NCBI GenBank assembly: GCA_958496175.1
Contig: OY292280.1
Location: 22,382,001-22,446,000, forward strand
Length of the DNA stretch: 64,000 nt
Reading direction: 5' to 3'
Source: Sisyra terminalis
Lineage: Eukaryota; Arthropoda; Insecta; Neuroptera; Sisyridae
This document shows positions 12,701-23,000 of the stretch, one piece after another. Below the pieces are notes generated by a model, which worked only from the letters and a program-made list of their open reading frames with translations, did no database searches and was not told the DNA's origin. Each line of letters starts with the position of its first letter. Position 1 is the stretch's first letter. Both the position numbers and the translations under genes were made by a program.

Positions 12701-13943
12701 AGTTTTCTCAACGGATTCTGAATTAAGGCAATCAAGTGAAATATAATAGGAAAAAAATTTTGTCCTGTGTGCCAAAAGACACCCGCAATAACGTTTCAAA
12801 CTTTCAAAAAGGACAATTTTCTAAGGCATATAAAGGACATAAGGGATGTTTTCCTTCACTAAATTAAAGTAGAATATTATAAACTAAACCATTCTTAACC
12901 ACTATGCAAAAAATAAAAAGCATTTGTTACGTATATCTTTGGAAAATTGAAACTGGAAATTAAATTGATGAAAGTCTATGCGAAAAAATTCGACTGATAT
13001 TGGGTCATTTAAAGAAGGTGACTTTTCAATATGAGGTCTAGTTTTCTCAACGGATTTTGAATTAAGACTATCAAGTGAAATATAATAGGAAAAAAATTTT
13101 GTCCTGGGTGCCAAAAGACACCCGCAATATCATTTCAAACTTTCAAAAAGGACAATTTTCTAATGCATAAAAAGGACATAAGGGATGTTTTCCTCACTAA
13201 ATTAAAGTTGAATATTATAAACTAAACCATTCTTAACCACTATGCAAAAAATAAAAAGCATTAGTTACGTATATCATTGGAAAATTGAAACTGGAAATTA
13301 AATTGTTGAAAGTCTATGCGAAAAAATTCGACTGATATTGGGTCATTTTAAGAATGTGACTTTTCATTATGAGGTCTAGTTTTCTCAACGGATTTTGAAT
13401 TAAGGCTATCAAGTGAAATATAATGTGAAAAAATATTTGTCCTGTGTGCCAAAAGACGCCCGCAATATCGTTTCAAACTTTCAAAAAGGACAATTTTCTA
13501 ATGCATAAAAAGGACATAAGGGATGTTTTCCTTCACTAAATTAAAGTAGAATATTATAAACTAAACCATTCTTAACCACTATGCAAAAAATAAAAAGCAT
13601 TTGTTACGTATATCTTTGGAAAATTGAACCTGGAAATAAAATTGATGAAAGTCTTCGCGAATAAATTCGACTGATATTGGGTCATTTAAAGAAGGTGACT
13701 TTTCATTATGAGGTCTAGTTTTCTCAACGGATTTAGAATTAAGGCTATCAAGTGAAATATAATGTAAAAAAATGTTGTCCTGTGTGCCAAAAGACACCCG
13801 CAATATCGTTTCAAACTTTCAAGAAGGACAATTTTCTAATGCATAAAAAGGACATAAGGGATGTTTTCCTTCACTAAATTAAAGTAGGATATTATAAACT
13901 AAACCATTCTTAACCACTATGCAAAAAATAAAAAGCATTTGTT

Positions 13944-14000
13944 GGAAAACTTTTATGTCCTTGATCCTTTTTTTTAAGAAAACAAATTTGTATTTAAATA
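13944..14000. repeat. Left-end direct repeat L (U1)
   Basis: The words ttggaaaa, tccttgatcctttt and aaacaaatttgtattt recur in order at 15101-15180 in the same unit. The unit's boundary with the satellite coincides with the start of this repeat, suggesting that it is an element terminus. Confidence 0.5.
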
Positions 14001-14021
14001 GCATTAGCTTGCACAATAGGT

Positions 14022-14042
14022 GAATTTTAAATATCGAAAAAA
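14022..14042. repeat. Left arm of 21-bp inverted repeat (U1)
   Basis: Identical to 25357-25377. The right partner is missing because U1 is truncated. Confidence 0.55.
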
Positions 14043-14235
14043 CCATTAACGATATCGAAAACTTTAGGTTTTATTGGATTATTGTTTCGATCGTAACGTA
14101 ATATAGCTATGGTGTGAATTTCATCGAGAAATTCGACAAACATTTTTTTGAAAAAAGTCGACGTACATTTGGTCGACGAAATAAAATTTCTCTGAAGTGA
14201 AAAAAAAAAGTTTTTCCCCTTAAGCTTTTCCGGGA

Positions 14236-14325
14236 CCAAATTTATACCATCGATAGAGTAATTCAAGCGCTATCGAATGAGCCTACTATCGTTACCCTAC
14301 GATCGATAGTTATCGCTACAAATGG
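14236..14325. repeat. ATCGAT-rich dyad cluster
   Basis: Several overlapping dyads built on atcgat, including actatcg/cgatagt arms. In U2 the matching segment can also form atcgtt/aacgat arms around aacc. The word ATCGAT resembles the core of the insect DREF element (TATCGATA), but an exact site is not present. A regulatory role is a guess. Confidence 0.35.
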
Positions 14326-14443
14326 CTTTGATGTTGGAAAAAGTGAAAAAAGTCGCCAATTTAGGCCTTTTTTTGGGATTCTTCAGAATTTCTGCCGGAA
14401 AATTTTCGCCAAAAAAAATGAAAAATTGTATAATTAAAAATGA

Positions 14444-14627
14444 TTTTTAGGCTTCTCGGAGCTTAACTAAGCCATTCCCGAAATCCCATTTCACTAAATT
14501 CGAAAATTCGAGGTCCCCCCCCCAAAAAAAAAAACGAAAAAATTTACTTCAGGATATGGTTTTTAGGCCTCCCGTGACGTAACTAAGCCATTCCCAGAGT
14601 CCTACTTCCCGAAAATCGAAAATTCGG
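14444..14627. repeat. Two-copy tandem repeat, period about 116 bp, with C9-A11 run
   Basis: The series ttttaggc, taactaagccattccc and cgaaaattcg occurs twice (14444-14512 and 14560-14627). A C9-A11 homopolymer lies between the copies. The same pair is in U2 (25778-25962) with C9-A10. The homopolymer will be prone to slippage and to sequencing error. Confidence 0.65.
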
Positions 14628-14640
14628 TAATTTTTCGGGA
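14607..14640. repeat. Hairpin with 9-base arms
   Basis: The arms tcccgaaaa and ttttcggga are perfect complements around 16 bases, immediately left of the CRE-like cluster. Confidence 0.6.
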
Positions 14641-14641
14641 A

Positions 14642-14699
14642 TGACGTCATTGGGTGGCGACGTATGTGTGACGTCATATATATGAAAAGAGTGACGTCA
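14642..14699. promoter_or_regulatory. Three CRE-like palindromes TGACGTCA
   Basis: Exact TGACGTCA at 14642-14649, 14669-14676 and 14692-14699. This palindrome is the cAMP response element bound by bZIP proteins of the CREB/ATF family. Three exact copies in 58 bases are not expected by chance in AT-rich DNA. A further acgtca-like word lies nearby (cgacgta). Whether they are used is unknown. Confidence 0.55.
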
Positions 14700-14734
14700 C
14701 AAAACCATTGAGCAAAAATAAAATGAAAAATATA

Positions 14735-14805
14735 TTGCATCATCGATCGATCATTTCGAACCCCGAAAGGTTGGAACTGTTCGATCGAATATTTCGATGA
14801 TACAA
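14735..14805. repeat. Imperfect inverted repeat
   Basis: The arms ttgcatcatcga (14735-14746) and tcgatgatacaa (14794-14805) pair over 12 positions with one mismatch. The inner parts, rich in tcgatcga, pair more weakly. The arrangement could be the remnant of a small foldback element. Confidence 0.45.
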
Positions 14806-14887
14806 TGTCTGGAATGAGGAATTAATGTTAATTAGATATATTATAAACTGTAAGGAAGAGAAATCAATTATTAGAAATTATAAAACT

Positions 14888-14970
14888 CCGGGACCAATCG
14901 GGATGCGAACCAGGGACCTCGACTCCGAACAACAGCAACGGCGACCAAGACGACTCGGCTATCAGATGAT
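14888..14970 (-). repeat. tRNA-derived element A (SINE-like)
   Basis: On the minus strand box A is tagccgagtcg (14961-14951), an exact fit to TRGYNNARNNG. Box B is ggttcgcatcc (14911-14901), one base from consensus. Spacing and GC content (higher than the surroundings) fit a tRNA-derived SINE head. The folds of a tRNA are not preserved and no T-run follows closely. Copies lie at 26222-26303 and 36083-36164. Confidence 0.6.
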
Positions 14971-14974
14971 ATAT

Positions 14975-15180
14975 GTAAATGACCTTAAAACTCATACATA
15001 AACAATTCTTATGAGATTTGTGGAAAATTGAAAAAATATTTCGATCGAAGGAGTTGGAATTTTCCAAAAACCTTATAACCATAGCTGCTCCATGATAAAG
15101 TTGGAAAATTTTACTAAAAACATTGCAACATTTTAAGCTCCTTGATCCTTTTTATCGACAAAAACAAATTTGTATTTCAA
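14975..15180. repeat. Flank A and second copy of direct repeat L
   Basis: 14975-15130 is the diverged counterpart of flank B (700-860), with ccatagctgctccat in common. 15101-15180 repeats the left-end motif of the unit (tccttgatcctttt, aaacaaatttgtattt). The unit thus holds at least three relatives of one repeat family. Confidence 0.5.
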
Positions 15181-15318
15181 AAGAGTTTCTTCAGAAAATT
15201 AAAATTTATATATAATGAAAAATCGATAAGGACTTCAAAAAGTTGAGATATTTTTCGATATTGGCTTTATCGAATTATTCGATAATCTATCGAATAATAT
15301 TGAACTTACCTTACTTAC

Positions 15319-15359
15319 CTCTTCGTAGCATTATCTTAACTTTTCTTTGTATCTTAACT
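15319..15359 (-). other. Exon-like segment D (41 bases, splice-site bounded)
   Basis: On the minus strand this segment lies between an acceptor (tttatatttcag) and a donor (gtaagtaag), with a second gtaagt nine bases on. It is purine-rich. No coding frame is argued for it; it could be a 3' UTR exon or chance. It is kept in U2 (26652-26692) and U3 (36513-36553). Confidence 0.3.
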
Positions 15360-15621
15360 CTGAAATATAAAATTCAAGAGGATTGGTGCGGAAAAACGAA
15401 TTGAAAAAATATATTCAATTAAAATAAATTTATTAATATTAAATATCAATTCAGTTTATAATAAATTACAATATTATTTTCTCCATTATTACAATAGTTT
15501 ATATAATTTATGTAAAAGTATCAATTATTATAATCATATAGAAATATAAAGTTAATACAATTTTCTTGATTTTTCAGATATTTTCACTATTTATCACTTA
15601 AACCACTTTATCACTTCACAT

Positions 15622-15835
15622 TCACTGAATTATTAAAACACAATTTACAGCACAGATTGTTGTAGTAAATCCATTAGTGATCTTCTTGGTAGATATCAAT
15701 TGTGGAAATGATATCCCACAGGAATTTGCTTGATGATCCTCCAACGATCCACATTTATTCCTCAAACGTCCATTTGGAAATGATGAACATCTCAACTCCA
15801 ATGAATAATTCCCCGTTGTCATCGGTCAGCTTCTT
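15622..15835 (-). other. Exon-like segment C (U1)
   Basis: It begins after an acceptor (tcgttccag) at 15835. Two frames are open. One starts at once with KKLTDDNGELFIG and runs 26 codons to TAA, followed in the same frame by a second open run. The other is a 66-codon ATG frame (15822-15622, MTTGNYSLEL). They cannot both be the product, and neither is recognised. Joined to segment B in phase, the junction reads TGA, so a stop forms exactly at the splice. One extra base would instead join B to the KKLTDD frame. Confidence 0.3.
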
Positions 15836-15911
15836 CTGGAACGAAAAAATCAATAAATAATCAAAAATCAATAATAAAATATTTGGAGGTCTCAAAAGTA
15901 CAGCGACTTAC

Positions 15912-15993
15912 CAATCATTTATCTCCCAAAATGATGATACATTCTTCAGCGCAAAAACAATGTCTTGGTCCTTAGTTTCTTGGTAATTTGGAT
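15912..15993 (-). other. Exon-like segment B (U1)
   Basis: 82 bases between acceptor atatttttacag and donor GTAAGT (intron starts at 15911). One frame is fully open: 26 codons from Pro-Asn-Tyr-Gln-Glu to Trp-Glu-Ile-Asn-Asp. The segment is identical in U1 and U2 (82 of 82 bases by eye). Function is not recognised. Confidence 0.4.
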
Positions 15994-16172
15994 CTGTAAA
16001 AATATATTTCATTAATATTTAAACAAACTATACTTTCTAGGGACATTAACTTGAATACTGGGGAACATATGGCGCAGCCCATTTACATAATTTCCATAAT
16101 GAAACAATGGTTGCTAAACTTCTGCATTTAATAACAAAGTTGCAAGATTGCTTTTCCTGATAAAGGCTGTTT

Positions 16173-16300
16173 TTTCAAAGTTTCAAAAAGGATAATTTTC
16201 AAGTACATAAAAAGGATATAAGAGATGGTTTTCTTTCGCAGAAAATTGCTGCCATTTAAAATTGAATCATTCTTAACTGTATTGCAAAAATCAGCTCTCC
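16173..16300. repeat. Diverged satellite monomer fragment inside U1
   Basis: The segment keeps the order tttcaaa-tttcaaaaagga, aattttc, cataaaaagga, ataag, gatg, ttttct, cattcttaac and tgcaaaaa of the satellite monomer, at clearly lower identity than any array monomer. Similarity may continue weakly to about 16450. It has the same orientation as the flanking arrays. It is either the ancestor of the satellite or an ancient captured monomer. Confidence 0.6.
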
Positions 16301-16484
16301 ATGAGGAGGACTTTCAATTACAACCATGGTTTAAGTCGCTATTATGCCTAATTCGGTGATCAAAACCTGATCTTTTATTATCTTCCTGTTTATCCCGTGG
16401 ATTGAGATTTTCTTCTGATATTCACAATACTTAAGCTGCACTCCCAGTGGCTTACATTTGCAGATTATTTGATTAGATTCTTCT
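16258..16484 (-). pseudogene. Broken copy of candidate second exon (U1)
   Basis: It follows an acceptor (attcattcag) at 16485-16487. The frame matches the exon at 27589-27817, but a TTA (Leu) codon in U2 is TAA here (16331-16333), and the first exon has been lost by truncation. The inner donor GTAAGC (exon end 16456) is kept, so the alternative 29-base exon is intact. Confidence 0.4.
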
Positions 16485-16833
16485 CTGAATGAATTATTTT
16501 TAAATATATTTTAAAAATTTATTTTTGTCGTTCATTAGTTAGTTAAACGTTGGAAAATATCTACAAAAGTAACAGAAAGTACATATAACCTCATATAAAC
16601 ATTGCGCCCATACCGACAATTTTACAATAAATATTACCTGTTTCACATTTATTTATTCGATTTTGATTTTATGAAGTTAAAATGTAACATTGGCCATCAG
16701 ATCAAACAACCATAACATTAAATATTAAATTTATTTGGATAAACTAAAGTCAATTATGAACTAATAACTTTCAAAAATTAGCTGTCGCATTGACATGTAT
16801 CGTATCTCCACCTATGCTAGATCGTGTGAACTC

Positions 16834-16892
16834 TTGACATGTATGTCAATTGAACCACCTTAAGTTTTTAGTGCCACCTGTGAGTCAGGTGG
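16834..16892. repeat. Two short hairpins (U1)
   Basis: Same pair as at 205-263: ttgacat/atgtcaa at 16834-16849 and ccacctg/caggtgg at 16874-16892. Confidence 0.55.
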
Positions 16893-17010
16893 ATGTACTC
16901 ATAGCTTCCAACAAAATACGAATCGCATTTTGGCGTTGTCTTAATTCAAAATTCTAAACAATTCGAATTGTCAATACATAAGAAAAGTTAAAAATAAGCA
17001 ATAAATAAAT

Positions 17011-20000
17011 AAAAGACACCCGCAATATCGTTTCAAACTTTCAAAAAGGACAATTTTCTAATGCATAAAAAGGACATAAGGGATGTTTTCCTCACTAAAT
17101 TAAAGTTGAATATTATAAACTAAACCATTCATAACCACTATGCAAAAAATAAAAAGCATTTGTTACGTATATCTTTGGAAAATTGAAACTGGAAATTAAA
17201 TTGTTGAAAGTCTTAGCGAAATAATTCGACTGATAATGGGTCACTTAAAGAAGGTGACTTTTCATTATGAGGTCTAGTTTTCTCAACGGATTTTGAATTA
17301 AGGCTATCAAGTGAAATATAATAGGAAAAAAATTTTGTCCTGTGTGCCAAAAGACACCCGCAATATCGTTTCAAACTTTCAAAAAGGACAATTTTCTAAT
17401 GCTTAAAAAGGACATAAGGGATGTTTTCCTCACTAAATTAAAGTTGAATATTATAAACTAAACCATTCTTAACCACTATGCAAAAAATAAAAAGCATTTG
17501 TTACGTATATCTTTGGAAAATTGAAACTGGAAATTAAATTGTTGAAAGTCTAAGCGAAAAAATTCGACTGATAATGGGTCACTTAAAGAAGGTGACTTTT
17601 CATTATGAGGTCTAGTTTTCTCAACGGATTTTGAATTAAGGCTATCAAGTGAAATATAATAGGAAAAAAATTTTGTCCTGTGTGCCAAAAGACACCCGCA
17701 ATATCGTTTCAAACTTTCAAAAAGGACAATTTTCTAATGCTTAAAAAGGACATAAGGGATGTTTTCCTCACTAAATTAAAGTTGAATATTATAAACTAAA
17801 CCATTCTTAACCACTATGCAAAAAATAAAAAGCATTTGTTACGTATATCTTTGGAAAATTGAAACTGGAAATTAAATTGTTGAAAGTCTATGCGAAAAAA
17901 TTCGACTGATATTGGGTCACTTAAAGAAGGTGACTTTTCATTATGAGGTCAAGTTTTCTCAACGGATTTTGAATTAAGGCTATCAAGTGAAATATAATAG
18001 GAAAACAATTTTGTCCTGTGTGCCAAAAGACACCCGCAATATCGTTTCAAACTTTCAAAAAGGACAATTTTCTAATGCATAAAAAGGACATAAGGGATGT
18101 TTTCCTCACTAAATTAAAGTTGAATATTATAAACTAAAACATTCTTAACCTCTATGCAAAAAATAAAAACATTTGTTACGTATATCTTTGGAAAATTGAA
18201 ACTGGAAATTAAATTGTTGAAAGTCTAAGCGAAAAAATTCGACTGATATTGGGTTACTTAAAGAAGGTGACTTTTCATTATGAGTTCTAGTTTTCTCAAC
18301 GGATTTTGAATTAAGGCTATCAAGTGAAATATAATAGAAAAAAAATTTTGTCCTGTGTGCCAAAAGACACCCGCAATATCGCTTCAAACTTTCAAAATGG
18401 ACAATTTTCTAATGCATAAAAAGGACATAAGGGATGTTTTCCTCACTAAATTAAAGTTGAATATTATAAACTAAACCATTCTTAACCACTATGCAAAAAA
18501 TAAAAAGCATTTGTTACGTATATCTTTGGAAAATTGAAACTGGAAATTAAATTGTTGAAAGTCTATGCGAAAAAATTCGACTGATATTGGGTCATTTAAA
18601 GAAGGTGACTTTTCATTATGAGGTCTAGTTTTCTCAACGGATTTTGAAATAAGGCTATCAAGTGAAATATAATAGGAAAACAATTTTGTCCTGTGTGCCA
18701 AAAGACACCCGCAATATCGTTTCAAACTTTCAAAATGGACAATTTTCTAATGCATAAAAAGGACATAAGGGATGTTTTCCTCACTAAATTAAAGTTGAAT
18801 ATTATAAACTAAACCATTCTTAACCACTATGCAAAAAATAAAAAGCATTTGTTACGCATATCTTGGGAAAATTGAAACTGGAAATTAAATTGTTGAAAGT
18901 CTATGCGAAAAAATTCGACTGATATTGGGTCATTTAAAGAAGGTGACTTTTCATTATGAGGTCTAGTTTTCTCAACGGATTCTGAATTAAGGCTATTAAG
19001 TGAAATATAATAGGAAAACAATTTTGTCCTGTGTGCCAAAAGACACCCGCAATATCGTTTCAAACTTTCAAAAAGGACAATTTTCTAATGCATAAAAAGG
19101 ACATAAGGGATGTTTTCCTCACTAAATTAAAGTTGAATATTATAAACTAAACCATTCTTAACCACTATGCAAAAAATAAAAAGCATTTGTTACGTATATC
19201 TTTGGAAAATTGAAACTGGAAATTAAATTGTTGAAAGTCAAAGCGAAAAATTCGACTGATATTGGGTCACTTAAAGAAGGTGACTTTTCATTATGAGTTC
19301 AAGTTTTTTCAACGGATTTTGAATTAAGGCTATCAAGTGAAATATAATAGGAAAAAAATTTTGTCCTGTGTGCCAAAAGACACCCGCAATATCGTTTCAA
19401 ACTTTCAAAAAGGACAATTTTCTAATGCATAAAAAGGACATAAGGGATGTTTTCCTCACTAAATTAAAGTTGAATATTATAAACTAAACCATTCTTAACC
19501 ACTATGCAAAAAATAAAAAGCATTTGTTACGTATAATTTTGGAAAATTGAAACTGGAAATTAAATTGTTGAAAGTCTATGCGAAAAAATTCGACTGATAT
19601 TGGGTCATTTAAAGAAGGTGACTTTTCATTATGAGGTCTAGTTTTCTCAACGGATTCTGAATTAAGGCTATCAAGTGAAATATAATAGGAAAACAATTTT
19701 GTCCTGTGTGCCAAAAGACACCCGCAATATCGTTTCAAACTTTCAAAATGGACAATTTTCTAATGCATAAAAAGGACATAAGGGATGTTTTCCTCACTAA
19801 ATTAAAGTTGAATATTATAAACTAAACCATTCTTAACCACTATGCAAAAAATAAAAAGCATTTGTTACGCATATCTTGGGAAAATTGAAACTGGAAATTA
19901 AATTGTTGAAAGTCTATGCGAAAAAATTCGACTGATATTGGGTCATTTAAAGAAGGTGACTTTTCATTATGAGGTCTAGTTTTCTCAACGGATTCTGAAT

Positions 20001-23000
20001 TAAGGCTATTAAGTGAAATATAATAGGAAAACAATTTTGTCCTGTGTGCCAAAAGACACCCGCAATATCGTTTCAAACTTTCAAAAAGGACAATTTTCTA
20101 ATGCATAAAAAGGACATAAGGGATGTTTTCCTCACTAAATTAAAGTTGAATATTATAAACTAAACCATTCTTAACCACTATGCAAAAAATAAAAAGCATT
20201 TGTTACGTATATCTTTGGAAAATTGAAACTGGAAATTAAATTGTTGAAAGTCAAAGCGAAAAATTCGACTGATATTGGGTCACTTAAAGAAGGTGACTTT
20301 TCATTATGAGTTCAAGTTTTTTCAACGGATTTTGAATTAAGGCTATCAAGTGAAATATAATAGGAAAAAAATTTTGTCCTGTGTGCCAAAAGACACCCGC
20401 AATATCGTTTCAAACTTTCAAAAAGGACAATTTTCTAATGCATAAAAAGGACATAAGGGATGTTTTCCTCACTAAATTAAAGTTGAATATTATAAACTAA
20501 ACCATTCTTAACCACTATGCAAAAAATAAAAAGCATTTGTTACGTATAATTTTGGAAAATTGAAACTGGAAATTAAATTGTTGAAAGTCTATGCGAAAAA
20601 ATTCGACTGATATTGGGTCATTTAAAGAAGGTGACTTTTCATTATGAGGTCTAGTTTTCTCAACGGATTCTGAATTAAGGCTATCAAGTGAAATATAATA
20701 GGAAAACAATTTTGTCCTGTGTGCCAAAAGACACCCGCAATATCGTTTCAAACTTTCAAAATGGACAATTTTCTAATGCATAAAAAGGACATAAGGGATG
20801 TTTTCCTCACTAAATTAAAGTTGAATATTATAAACTAAACCATTCTTAACCACTATGCAAAAAATAAAAAGCATTTGTTACGCATATCTTGGGAAAATTG
20901 AAACTGGAAATTAAATTGTTGAAAGTCTATGCGAAAAAATTCGACTGATATTGGGTCATTTAAAGAAGGTGACTTTTCATTATGAGGTCTAGTTTTCTCA
21001 ACGGATTCTGAATTAAGGCTATCAAGTGAAATATAATAGGAAAACAATTTTGTCCTGTGTGCCAAAAGACACCCGCAATATCGTTTCAAACTTTCAAAAA
21101 GGACAATTTTCTAATGCATAAAAAGGACATAAGGGATGTTTTCCTCACTAAATTAAAGTTGAATATTATAAACTAAACCATTCTTAACCACTATGCAAAA
21201 AATAAAAAGCATTTGTTACGTATAATTTTGGAAAATTGAAACTGGAAATTAAATTGTTGAAAGTCTATGCGAAAAAATTCGACTGATATTGGGTCATTTA
21301 AAGAAGGTGACTTTTCATTACGGGGTCTAGTTTTCTCAACGGATTCTGAATTAAGGCTATCAAGTGAAATATAATAGGAAAACAATTTTGTCCTGTGTGC
21401 CAAAAGACACCCGCAATATCGTTTCAAACTTTCAAAAAGGACAATTTTCTAATGCATAAAAAGGACATAAGGGATGTTTTCCTCACTAAATTAAAGTTGA
21501 ATATTATAAACTAAACCATTCTTAACCACTATGCAAAAAATAAAAAGCATTTGTTACGTATATCTTTGGAAAATTGAAACTGGAAATTAAATTGTTGAAA
21601 GTCAAAGCGAAAAAATTCGACTGATATTGGGTCACTTAAAGAAGGTGACTTTTCATTATGAGTTCTAGTTTTCTCTAAGGATTTTGAATTAAGGCTATCA
21701 AGTGAAATATAATAGGAAAAAAATTTTGTCCTGTGTGCCAAAAGACACCCGCAATATCGTTTCAAACTTTCAAAAAGGACAATTTTCTAATGCATAAAAA
21801 GGACATAAGGGATGTTTTCCTCACTAAATTAAAGTTGAATATTATAAACTAAACCATTCTTAACCACTATGCAAAAAATAAAAAGCATTTGTTACGTATA
21901 ATTTTGGAAAATTGAAACTGGAAATTAAATTGTTGAAAGTCTATGCGAAAAAATTCGACTGATATTGGGTCATTTAAAGAAGGTGACTTTTCATTATGGG
22001 GTCTAGTTTTCTCAACGGATTCTGAATTAAGGCTATCAAGTGAAATATAATAGGAAAACAATTTTGTCCTGTGTGCCAAAAGACACCCGCAATATCGTTT
22101 CAAACTTTCAAAAAGGACAATTTTCTAATGCATAAAACGGACATAAGGGATGATTTCCTTCACTAAATTAAAGTTGAATATTATAAACTAAACCATTCTT
22201 TACCACTATGCAAAAAATAAATACATTTGTTACGTACATCTTTGGAAAATTGAAACTGGAAATTAAATTGATGAAAGTCTATGCGAAAAAATTCGACTGA
22301 TATTGAGTCTTTTAAGAAGGTGACTTTTCATTATGAGGTCTAGTTTTCTCAACGGATTCTGAATTAAGGCTATCAAGTGAAATATAATAGGAAAACAATT
22401 TTGTCCTGTGTGCCAAAAGACACCCGCAATATCGTTTCAAACTTTCAAAAAGGACAATTTTCTAATGCATAAAAAGGACATAAGGGATGTTTTCCTTCAC
22501 TAAATTAAAGTTGAATATTATAAACTAAACCATTCTTTACCACTATGCAAAAAATAAATAGCATTTGTTACGTACATCTTTGGAAAATTGAAACTGGAAA
22601 TTAAATTGATGAAAGTCTATGCGAAAAAATTCGACTGATATTGGGTCATTTAAAGAAGGTGACTTTTCATTATGAGGTCTAGTTTTCTCAACGGATTCTG
22701 AATTAAGGCTATCAAGTGAAATATAATAGGAAAACAATTTTGTCCTGTGTGCCAAAAGACACCCGCAATATCGTTTCAAACTTTCAAAAAGGACAATTTT
22801 CTAATGCATAAAAAGGACATAAGGGATGTATTCCTTCACTAAATTAAAGTTGAATATTATAAACTAAACCATTCTTAACCACTATGCAAAAAATAAAAAG
22901 CATTTGATACGTATAACTTTGGAAAATTGAAACTGGAAATTAAATTGTTGAAAGCCTATGCGAAAAAATTCGACTGATATTGGGTCATTTAAAGAAGGTG

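Larger units (their letters stand above)
1602..13943. repeat. Satellite array I (about 36 monomers of about 338 bp)
   Basis: Head-to-tail monomers of 337-339 bp. Landmarks in order are: tcctgtgtgccaaaagacac, tttcaaactttcaaaaagg, gacataagggatgttttcc, ccattcttaaccactatgc, catttgttacgta, ggaaattaaattg, gaaaaaattcg, gaaggtgacttttcatta and ctcaacggatt. A common length change is cctcac versus ccttcac. AAAAAGGACA occurs twice per monomer about 25 bases apart. Most monomers contain a 78-codon minus-strand frame that opens with TTG; several are broken (for example monomers near 7141-7480, 9854-10190 and 12222-12560). No gene is seen. At about twice a nucleosome repeat length the monomer could phase two nucleosomes, which is inference only. 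Confidence 0.97.
13944..17010. mobile_element. Interspersed unit copy U1, truncated on the right
   Basis: About 3.07 kb matching 25279-28340 of the complete unit with a few percent divergence. It starts at the same satellite breakpoint (gcatttgtt then ggaaaac) as U2 and U3. It stops about 1.25 kb early, going from aataaataaat straight into satellite aaaagacaccc. It thus lacks the candidate first exon, tRNA-like element B and the right arm of the inverted repeat. The frame of the candidate second exon also carries a TAA. It appears to be an independent, partly deleted copy. Confidence 0.8.

Noticed and set aside
1602..13943. CRISPR array
   Set aside because: The repeat is about 338 bp with no unique spacers; this is a eukaryotic satellite.
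14027..14266. 79-codon minus-strand frame (also 25362-25601, 35223-35462)
   Set aside because: TTG start, low-complexity Lys/Phe runs from homopolymers, and the U1-U2 differences I read change residues.
14549..14743. 64-codon ATG frame across the CRE cluster
   Set aside because: It reads through the hairpin, the CRE palindromes and the tandem repeat; no splice context or family supports it.
14888..14970. Functional tRNA gene
   Set aside because: The boxes are present, but the arms do not pair into a tRNA and box B has a mismatch.
14864..15082. 72-codon ATG frame across tRNA-like element A
   Set aside because: It is a read-through of the tRNA-derived block and its AT-rich flank.
15429..15434. 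AATAAA polyadenylation signal on the minus strand after segment C
   Set aside because: It is lost in U2 and U3 (AATAAT), and such words are common in AT-rich DNA.
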